A stretch of DNA of 64,000 nt from Sphingomonas sp. NFR15 (GTDB lineage: Bacteria; Pseudomonadota; Alphaproteobacteria; Sphingomonadales; Sphingomonadaceae), in NCBI RefSeq assembly GCF_900103265.1, contig NZ_FMWX01000006.1, forward strand, positions 1 to 64,000, read 5' to 3'. Of the stretch, positions 57,800 to 64,000 are shown one piece after another (positions within the stretch are counted from its first letter, which is position 1; every line of letters starts with the position of its first letter). A program made the translations under genes and the position numbers. The notes under the pieces are model-generated. The model searched no databases, was not told the origin of the DNA, and saw nothing but the letters and a program-made list of their open reading frames with translations.

Positions 57800-58999
57800 A
57801 TGAATGCCCCCGCCCATTTCGCCCCGATCGTCGCCGAGCGCCCCGCCGCGCCAGTCGCGCTGGTCCATTTCGCCCTCGCAATGGGCGGGTTCGCGATCGG
57901 CACCACCGAATTCGCCACGATGAGCCTCGTCCCCTATTTCGCCAAGGGGCTCGGCATCGACGAGCCGACGGCAGGGCATGTCATCAGCGCCTATGCGCTC
58001 GGTGTGGTGGTCGGCGCACCATTGCTCGCGGTGGCGGCAGCCAAGCTGTCGCGGCGGACCTTGCTGATCCTGTTGATGACTGCGTTCGCGCTGTTCAACG
58101 GGCTGAGCGCGCTCGCGCCGACCTATCACTGGATGCTGCTGTTTCGCTTTCTCAGCGGCCTGCCGCACGGTGCCTATTTCGGCATCGCGGCGCTGGTCGC
58201 GGCATCGCTGGTGCCGACCAACCAACGCTCGCAGGCGGTTGGGCGCGTAATGCTCGGGCTCACCGTCGCGACGATTCTCGGCGTCCCGCTCGCCAATTGG
58301 CTCGGGCAGGCGGTGGGCTGGCGCTGGGGGTTCGGCGTGGTCGCGGTGCTGGCGTTGCTCACGGTGACGCTGGTCGCGCTGTTCGCACCCCGCGACAAAC
58401 CTGAGCCGGGGGTGAGTCCGCTCACCGAACTCGGCGCGCTCGCCAACAAGCGCGTGTGGCTGACGCTCGCGATCGGCGCGATCGGCTTTGGCGGGATGTT
58501 CTGCGTGTACACCTACCTCGCCTCGACGCTGTTCGAGGTGACGCGCGTCTCCGCGGCGATGCTGCCGGTCGTGCTGATGGTTTTCGGCGTCGGGCTGACC
58601 TTGGGCAACATCGTCGCGCCGCGCTTCGCCGACAAGGCGCTGATGCCGACCGGCGCGGTGTTGCTCGTCGGCAGCATCGTGAGCCTCGCGCTCTATCCGC
58701 TCGCCGCGACGCACTTCTGGTCGATCTGCGTCGATGTCTTCGCGATCGGCTTCACCGGCGCGCTCGGCACGGTGTTGCAGACGCGGCTGATGGACGTGGC
58801 GGGCAAGGCGCAGGCGCTCGCCGCCGCGCTCAACCATTCGGCGTTCAACACCGCCAACGCGCTCGGGCCGTGGCTCGGCGGCATCGCGATCGCGGCGGGT
58901 TACGGCTGGACGTCGACCGGCTGGGTCGGCGCGCTTCTCGCTTTGGGCGGATTAACCGTGCTCGGCGTCGCAATGCTCGACGACCGCAGGACCGCGTAG
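57800..58999 (+). CDS. Major facilitator superfamily exporter (AraJ/YdhP-like)
   Basis: The 399-residue protein has twelve predicted helices and the DHA1-type start FAIGTTEFATMSLVPYFA, the loop RFLSGLPHGAYFGIA and a second half QTRLMDVAGKAQALAAALNH. This resembles E. coli AraJ/YdhP, whose substrates are mostly unknown; sugar or drug efflux is typical. GAGG lies five bases before the ATG. Its last 100 bases overlap nhaA on the other strand. Confidence 0.85.
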   Translation: MNAPAHFAPIVAERPAAPVALVHFALAMGGFAIGTTEFATMSLVPYFAKGLGIDEPTAGHVISAYALGVVVGAPLLAVAAAKLSRRTLLILLMTAFALFNGLSALAPTYHWMLLFRFLSGLPHGAYFGIAALVAASLVPTNQRSQAVGRVMLGLTVATILGVPLANWLGQAVGWRWGFGVVAVLALLTVTLVALFAPRDKPEPGVSPLTELGALANKRVWLTLAIGAIGFGGMFCVYTYLASTLFEVTRVSAAMLPVVLMVFGVGLTLGNIVAPRFADKALMPTGAVLLVGSIVSLALYPLAATHFWSICVDVFAIGFTGALGTVLQTRLMDVAGKAQALAAALNHSAFNTANALGPWLGGIAIAAGYGWTSTGWVGALLALGGLTVLGVAMLDDRRTA

Positions 59000-60162
59000 C
59001 CCCCCACCGCCGACAGCAGCGAGCCGAGTAGCACGCCCACCTTCACCTCGTCCTGCAGCGCGGCCGCGCCGGGGAAGGCGAGTCCACCGATGAACAGGCT
59101 CATCGTGAACCCGATCCCGGCAAGCAGCGCGACGCCGTAAAGCTGCCGCCAGCTCGCGCCCTTGGGCCGCTCGGCGATGCCAAGCCGCTGGGCGAGCGCG
59201 ACCCCGCCGAAGATGCCGGCTTGCTTGCCGAAGAACAGCCCGAGCGTCACCGCGATCACCAACGGCGCGCGCAACACGCCCGCCGGCAACCCGCCTAGCG
59301 CAATCCCGGCGTTCGCGAACGCGAACAGCGGCACGATCGCGAACGCGACCCAGGGCGAGAGCGCATGTTCGAGCCGATGCAGCGGTGAATCCGCGGCGTC
59401 GGGCGCGCCCGGCGAGCGCGTGATCGGGATCAGCGCCGCCGCAAGCACCCCGGCCACCGTCGCGTGCGCGCCCGACAGCAGCACCAGCCACCAGAGCAGC
59501 GCGAACGCGATCAGATAGGGCGTGAGACGCTTGACCCCTCGCCGATTGAGCGCCGCCATCACCAGCAGCATGCCCGCCGCGCCCGCGAGCGCGATCCAGT
59601 CGATTTCCCCAGTATAGGCGACCGCGATGATCGCGACCGCGCCCATGTCATCAACGATCGCGACGGTGGTCAGGAACAGCTTGAGCGAGGGTGGCACGCG
59701 CTTGCCGAGCAACGCCATCACCCCGATCGCGAAGGCGATATCGGTCGCGGCCGGAATAGCCCAGCCGGGGCGCAGCGCCGTGTCGCCGCCTGTCACCGCG
59801 AGGAAGACCAAAGCGGGCATCACCATCCCCGCCACCGCCGCGATCACCGGCAGCCGCCGTCGCGCTGGGCTGCACAATTGCCCGTCGATCAGCTCGCGTT
59901 TGATCTCCAGCCCGACGTAGAGGAAAAACAGCGCCATTAGCGCGTCGTTGATCCACAGATGCACCGTCATCGGCCCGATCATGGGCGCGAGCACCGGGCC
60001 AGTGCGCACGTGAAGCAGATCGAAGTAACCGGCGCCGAGCGGGGAATTGGCGATTATCAGCGCGAGTGCCGCCGCCACCATCAGCACGATGCCGCCCGCC
60101 GCTTCCCGTCGCAACAAATCGCGCAGCGCCGATCGCGCTTTCTTCGTGATCGACTTCGCCAT
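58900..60162 (-). CDS. nhaA: Na+/H+ antiporter NhaA
   Basis: The 420-residue protein has twelve helices and the NhaA signature residues: the aspartate in AATDIAFAIGV and the aspartate pair in VAIVDDMGAVAI. LNRRGVKRLTPYL and GFTMSLFIGGLAF are typical. It expels sodium in exchange for protons and supports pH and salt tolerance. The family normally ends near SAVGGYAVLR; here about 28 further residues (ending PVDVQP) are read from the complement of the MFS gene end. Confidence 0.93.
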   Translation of the reverse strand: MAKSITKKARSALRDLLRREAAGGIVLMVAAALALIIANSPLGAGYFDLLHVRTGPVLAPMIGPMTVHLWINDALMALFFLYVGLEIKRELIDGQLCSPARRRLPVIAAVAGMVMPALVFLAVTGGDTALRPGWAIPAATDIAFAIGVMALLGKRVPPSLKLFLTTVAIVDDMGAVAIIAVAYTGEIDWIALAGAAGMLLVMAALNRRGVKRLTPYLIAFALLWWLVLLSGAHATVAGVLAAALIPITRSPGAPDAADSPLHRLEHALSPWVAFAIVPLFAFANAGIALGGLPAGVLRAPLVIAVTLGLFFGKQAGIFGGVALAQRLGIAERPKGASWRQLYGVALLAGIGFTMSLFIGGLAFPGAAALQDEVKVGVLLGSLLSAVGGYAVLRSSSIATPSTVNPPKARSAPTQPVDVQP

Positions 60163-60233
60163 GCCCGACCCTAACCGATTGAAGGAGGCGACGAAACCAA
60201 AACCGGTCGCCGCGCCGTCGATGGGCCGACCCG

Positions 60234-61466
60234 CTATCGCCGCTCCGGCCCGAAATTGAGCCGCCGCGTGACGTTATAATCGAGCACGGTCATCACGAAG
60301 AACGCCGCCGCCTGCTTCGTGCGCGTCCACCACCCGCTGCGCGACGCGTAAAGTTCAGGCGTGATCGCCTCGGAATCGGCGACTTCGCCATCGAAATACG
60401 CGCGGACATGCGCGGCGAACGCCGCGTCATCGATCCGCAGCATCATCTCCAGGTTGAGGAACAGGCTGCGCACATCGTAATTGGCCGAACCGATATACAC
60501 CACGTCGTCGATCAGGAAGAGCTTGGTGTGCAATTTGGTCGGCTGGTATTCGTAGATCTCGACGCGCTTGCGCAACAGCCCGGCATAGGTGAAGCGCGAC
60601 GCCCAGATCGCGGCGCCGTGGTCGTTCTTCGAGGCGAGCACGATCCGCACGCGTCCGCGCATCCCTACCCTGTCGAGCCGCCTGAGCATGCCGGGATTTG
60701 GCGCGAAATAGGCGGCGATCAACCCGATCTCGCGTGCGCCCTCCATGTCGCGCTTGACCGCGCGCGCCCAAGGCGACAGCCGCCGCGTCGGCCCGCCGAA
60801 CAGCCAGCGCACCGTGCCTTGCGGCTCGCTCCAGTTCGACAGCGCGCGCCTAAGCGAGCGCAGTGGTGGCTTGGGCTGCTTCGCCCAGGCTGACAGCGTG
60901 TCGAAATAGCCGGTGATGCGATGCGCGGCATCGCCCTCCACCAGCAGGCCGAGATCGCGCCACGCTTGTTCCGCCGGCGTGCCGAAATACCCGTCCTCGA
61001 CGTTGAACCCGCCGATGATCGCGCGCGCCGTATCCGCCCGTTCACCGTCGGCAAGCGCGAGCTTCTGATGGTTGCGCAGCAGATACCGCCGCCCCCAGCG
61101 TGGCACGAACCGGCAGACGGTCACGCCCGCATCGCGCATCGGGTCGAAGAAATGGCGCTGCTCGGCATGTTCGCTGCCGAGACCATCGACGATCAGCGAA
61201 ACCCGCACGCCGCGCTCGGCCGCGCGGATCAGCGCGGCGCGGACGGCTTCGCCGGCGCGATCATCGACATAGATGTAATAGAGCATCCGCAGCGTCGCCC
61301 GCGCCTCGTCGATCAGCGCGACGAGCGTCTCGAGCCGTTCCGGGCCGTTGACGAGCATCCGCAACCGGTTGCCATCGACGGTGAAGACGGGCTGTGGCGC
61401 GGGACGATCCATGTCGGCGTCGTGGCGCGCGGCGGGCCGGCGCGCAAGCAGGGTATCGGGCTTCAC
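60234..61466 (-). CDS. Phospholipase D-family protein (cardiolipin synthase-like)
   Basis: The 410-residue protein has two HKD-type motifs: the first [10 protein letters not shown] (near residue 130) and the second [10 protein letters not shown] with GSANYD (near 315). This fits cardiolipin synthases of the ClsB/YbhO group, which transfer phosphatidyl groups between phospholipids at the membrane. No strong N-terminal helix is seen, unlike ClsA. The start GTG 61466 is uncertain; ATG 61412 is also in frame. It is divergent from rpoZ. Confidence 0.85.
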   Translation of the reverse strand: MKPDTLLARRPAARHDADMDRPAPQPVFTVDGNRLRMLVNGPERLETLVALIDEARATLRMLYYIYVDDRAGEAVRAALIRAAERGVRVSLIVDGLGSEHAEQRHFFDPMRDAGVTVCRFVPRWGRRYLLRNHQKLALADGERADTARAIIGGFNVEDGYFGTPAEQAWRDLGLLVEGDAAHRITGYFDTLSAWAKQPKPPLRSLRRALSNWSEPQGTVRWLFGGPTRRLSPWARAVKRDMEGAREIGLIAAYFAPNPGMLRRLDRVGMRGRVRIVLASKNDHGAAIWASRFTYAGLLRKRVEIYEYQPTKLHTKLFLIDDVVYIGSANYDVRSLFLNLEMMLRIDDAAFAAHVRAYFDGEVADSEAITPELYASRSGWWTRTKQAAAFFVMTVLDYNVTRRLNFGPERR

Positions 61467-61519
61467 ATTGGGTCAACGCGAGCGCACGCGGAGGTTTCCA
61501 TGCCTGGCGGGGCGTTTTC

Positions 61520-61548
61520 TTGACTCTTCGGCAGGGCGGGACTACAGC
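61520..61548 (+). promoter_or_regulatory. rpoZ promoter
   Basis: TTGACT at 61520-61525 and TACAGC at 61543-61548 are separated by 17 bases. The start codon of rpoZ follows 43 bases later, leaving room for a short leader. Confidence 0.65.
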
Positions 61549-61591
61549 GCTTGGCTTATCCTTTCAGCATTATCCACGAAGGAAGCCATTC

Positions 61592-61936
61592 ATGGCGCGC
61601 GTCACCGTCGAAGATTGCGTCGACAAGATTCCGAACCGGTTCGATCTGGTGCTGCTCGCCGCGCAGCGCGCACGGCAGATTTCGGGCGGCGCCGAGCTGA
61701 CGCTCGATCGTGACCGCGACAAGAACCCCGTCGTCGCCTTGCGCGAGATCGCCGAGGAAACCGTCCGTCCCGATCATCTCGAGGAGTCGGTCGTGTCGGG
61801 TCTCCAGAAGGTCCAGGTCGATGATGAGGACGCTCCGGATGAGGTCGGTTCGCTCGCGGCTTCGGCCGAGGCGCTTCGCCTCACGGCCGCCGCGCCCCCG
61901 CGCAACCAGAATCTCGGCGCCGATTACGACGGCTGA
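61592..61936 (+). CDS. rpoZ: RNA polymerase omega subunit
   Basis: The 114-residue protein matches omega, with the conserved core [20 protein letters not shown] and [11 protein letters not shown], and [10 protein letters not shown]. It helps assemble the beta-prime subunit of RNA polymerase and binds ppGpp with it. AAGGAAG lies seven bases before ATG 61592. The tail is acidic then Ala/Pro-rich. spoT/relA, common neighbours elsewhere, are not seen. Confidence 0.96.
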   Translation: MARVTVEDCVDKIPNRFDLVLLAAQRARQISGGAELTLDRDRDKNPVVALREIAEETVRPDHLEESVVSGLQKVQVDDEDAPDEVGSLAASAEALRLTAAAPPRNQNLGADYDG

Positions 61937-61960
61937 GCCGAAAATCTTCCCGATCACGAG

Positions 61961-61990
61961 AGGGCGGCCGTTCGCGCGGTCGCCCTTTTT
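61961..61990 (+). terminator. rpoZ terminator
   Basis: AGGGCGGCCG (61961-61970) pairs with CGGTCGCCCT (61977-61986) with one mismatch, around the loop TTCGCG, followed by a T-run. It starts 25 bases after the rpoZ stop. Confidence 0.85.
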
Positions 61991-62082
61991 CATGTCGTAC
62001 GTCCGAAGCATTTCACCGCGCGGGCGCTGAACACACCAGCTTGTTCGGCCCCCGTTAAGCGCGTATTCGCTTGGGCCATCGC

Positions 62083-64000
62083 ATGGCCAGATCTTCCAAA
62101 GCCCGTTCCCGCACGCAAGGCGCGCGGGTGTCCGACAAGCCGCTCTGGCGTCGTCGTCTTATCCTGCTGATCCAGATCGGGTTCGGCATCGCCGCACTGG
62201 CGCTCGCCGCGCTGGCGATCACGGTCTACGTGACGCGCGCGCAATTGCCGAGCTTCGAGCAGCTCAAATCCTCGCCCAATGGCCAGATGATCCGCGTCCA
62301 TGCCGCCGACGGCACCGTGATCGTGTCGCTCGGGCCGAGCTACGGCGACTGGCTGAGCTACGACCAGATTCCGGCGGTGATGCGCGAAGCGATGATCTCG
62401 GTCGAGGATCGCCGGTTCCGGTCGCACCTCGGCGTCGATCCGATCGGCATGGCACGCGCGATCCGCTTGGGCATCGCCAATCGCGGCACCGGGCGGCGTC
62501 AGCAAGGCGCATCGACGATCACGCAGCAGGTCGCGCGTACGATCTTCCTTTCCAACAAATATGATCTTGGCCGCAAGATGCGCGAGGGGTTCCTCGCTCT
62601 CGCGCTGGAGCGCAAGTTCAGCAAGGACGAGATCCTCGAACTGTATCTCAACAAGGTCTATTTCGGTGGCGGCGCCTACGGCATCGATGCGGCAAGCCGC
62701 AAATTCTTCGGCCACGGCGCCGAGCATTTGACGCTGGCCGAGGCCGCGATCATTGCCGGCCTGGTCAAGGCCCCCTCTGTCTATTCGCCGACCGCCGACG
62801 AAGCCGCCGCGAAAGACCGCGCCGGTGTCGTCCTCTCGCTGATGGAGGAAACCGGCGCGATCACCCCGCAGCAAGCCGCCGACGCCGACGTGCAGAACGT
62901 GACGTTCGCGCCGGAACCCAAACAGAACAGCGTGCGCTACTTCACCGACTGGGCGCTGCCGCAGCTCGCGACGTTGATCGACGAGCCGAGCCGGCCGCTC
63001 GAAGTCTGGACGACGCTCGATCTCGGCATGCAGCGCGCCGCCGATGCGGCGGTGCGCAAGAATGCGCCCGCGGGTGCGCAAGGCGCGCTGGTCGCGATCG
63101 ACCGCGATGGCGCGGTGCGCGCGATGGTCGGCGGCAAGGATTACGTCTCGTCGATCTACAACCGCGCAACACAGGCGGTGCGTCAGCCGGGATCGGCGTT
63201 CAAGCTGTTCGTCTATCTCGCCGCCCTGGAAGCCGGGCACAAGCCCGAGGATTCGATCGTCGATGAGCCGGTGACGATCGACGGATGGAGTCCGCGCAAC
63301 GACTCACGCCGCAACATCGGCGCGACGACGCTCCGCACCGCCTTCGCCTATTCGATCAACACGGTCGCGGCCAAGCTCGGTCAGCAGGTCGGCTTCAGCA
63401 CCGTCGCCGACATGGCGCGGCGTTTCGGCATCACCACGCCGGTCAACACGCATCCCTCGATGGTGCTCGGTACGTCGGAAGTACGGCTGCTCGACCTAAC
63501 GCGTGCGTTCGCGAGTGTCGGCAACAAGGGTGTCGCGGTGACGCCCTACGGCATCACCAAGGTGACGGCGGCGGGGGAGACGATCTACACGCAGCAGATC
63601 GACACCAGCCACGTTCTCGTCGCGCCCTATGTCGCCGCCGAGATGACCGATCTGCTCCAGACCACGGTCAACACCGGCACGGGCAAGGCCGCGCAGATCG
63701 GCCGCCCGGTCGCGGGCAAGACCGGGACGACCACGTCGAGCAAGGACGGCTGGTTCCTCGGCTTCTCGAGCGGCCTCACGACGGGCGTGTGGATGGGCCG
63801 CGACGACGCCAAGCCGATCGCCGGGCTGCACGGCGGCACCGCGCCGGCACGCGCCTTCCATGATTTCATGGCGGTCGCGGTGGCGAACCGCCCGGTCGAG
63901 CAGTTCGAGACGCAGGTGACTTTGCCCGACATGTCGATGGAACCCGACGAGGAAAGCTATTTCGGCGCGCCGGACAATGGCGTCTTCGTCGATGACGACG
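62083..64000 (+). CDS. Class A penicillin-binding protein 1A (partial, cut by window end)
   Basis: The first 639 residues are in the window. A membrane anchor (about 25-50; LILLIQIGFGIAALALAALA) leads to the GT51 glycosyltransferase domain with the catalytic glutamate at residue 108 (SVEDRRF) and QGASTITQQVAR. The transpeptidase domain follows, with the nucleophile Ser371 in PGSAFK, the SxN motif at 424-426 and KTGTT from residue 546. It polymerises and cross-links peptidoglycan in the periplasm. The gene is open to the last base, and the length seen is close to a full short class A enzyme. No clear ribosome binding site precedes ATG 62083. Confidence 0.93.
   Translation, partial: MARSSKARSRTQGARVSDKPLWRRRLILLIQIGFGIAALALAALAITVYVTRAQLPSFEQLKSSPNGQMIRVHAADGTVIVSLGPSYGDWLSYDQIPAVMREAMISVEDRRFRSHLGVDPIGMARAIRLGIANRGTGRRQQGASTITQQVARTIFLSNKYDLGRKMREGFLALALERKFSKDEILELYLNKVYFGGGAYGIDAASRKFFGHGAEHLTLAEAAIIAGLVKAPSVYSPTADEAAAKDRAGVVLSLMEETGAITPQQAADADVQNVTFAPEPKQNSVRYFTDWALPQLATLIDEPSRPLEVWTTLDLGMQRAADAAVRKNAPAGAQGALVAIDRDGAVRAMVGGKDYVSSIYNRATQAVRQPGSAFKLFVYLAALEAGHKPEDSIVDEPVTIDGWSPRNDSRRNIGATTLRTAFAYSINTVAAKLGQQVGFSTVADMARRFGITTPVNTHPSMVLGTSEVRLLDLTRAFASVGNKGVAVTPYGITKVTAAGETIYTQQIDTSHVLVAPYVAAEMTDLLQTTVNTGTGKAAQIGRPVAGKTGTTTSSKDGWFLGFSSGLTTGVWMGRDDAKPIAGLHGGTAPARAFHDFMAVAVANRPVEQFETQVTLPDMSMEPDEESYFGAPDNGVFVDDD

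Overview
This window is a GC-rich bacterial chromosome segment that most resembles Sphingomonas or a close relative (Alphaproteobacteria, Sphingomonadaceae). The reasons are the division-site ATPase MipZ, a GntR/FadR-controlled set of TonB-world periplasmic glycosidases, an REC-HisKA_2 kinase, an orphan rpsD, and dispersed palindromic repeats (arms CCGTTCGT / ACGAACGG) of a kind I associate with sphingomonad genomes. The genus call is inference. I see no rRNA, tRNA, CRISPR array, transposase or prophage, and no gene-free stretch above 300 bases.

Layout. 1-11.5 kb: the first codons of a probable mannose-1-phosphate guanylyltransferase, a GMC oxidoreductase, a thiolase, a giant transglutaminase/DUF2126 protein divergent from a zinc metallopeptidase, a small KGG-type protein, a TonB-dependent receptor and an NYN/OST-HTH protein. 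11.5-19.8 kb: a leftward row (NatA/NatB-like ABC transporter, MsrB, UbiH-family monooxygenase), then queG, a dicarboxylate-type symporter, a CHAP hydrolase and a small exported protein. 19.8-31.5 kb: maeB, mutS, an LpxO-like hydroxylase, glnD, a TonB-like protein, a carboxymuconolactone decarboxylase-like protein and recF.

31.6-43.5 kb is the most coherent accessory block. A leftward gene set encodes a sugar 1-dehydrogenase, GH51, GH43, GH27, an MGH1-type glycosidase, an M28 peptidase and agmatine deiminase. It diverges from a GntR/FadR regulator and an exported aldose 1-epimerase. The glycosidases carry Sec or Tat signals, so they probably trim arabinose- and galactose-containing side chains in the periplasm, and the cytoplasmic dehydrogenase would start oxidative catabolism. 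No transporter or later pathway enzyme is present here.

43.6-64 kb: an S9 peptidase, rpsD, topA, panC divergent from mipZ - J-domain protein - phosphohexomutase, an ExoX-like exonuclease, an overlapping three-gene signalling cassette (CHASE3 kinase, Rcp1-type regulator, REC-HisKA_2 kinase), a DMT exporter, an MFS exporter overlapping nhaA tail to tail, a phospholipase D/cardiolipin synthase, rpoZ and a class A penicillin-binding protein cut by the window end.

The most unusual signals are two palindromic repeats lying in frame inside essential-type DNA maintenance genes (mutS and recF), a repeat that abuts and partly supplies the ribosome binding site of an ABC transporter gene, operator-like inverted repeats around the sugar regulator, a parS-like palindrome, and an LpxO-like hydroxylase in a lineage that typically carries glycosphingolipids instead of LPS.
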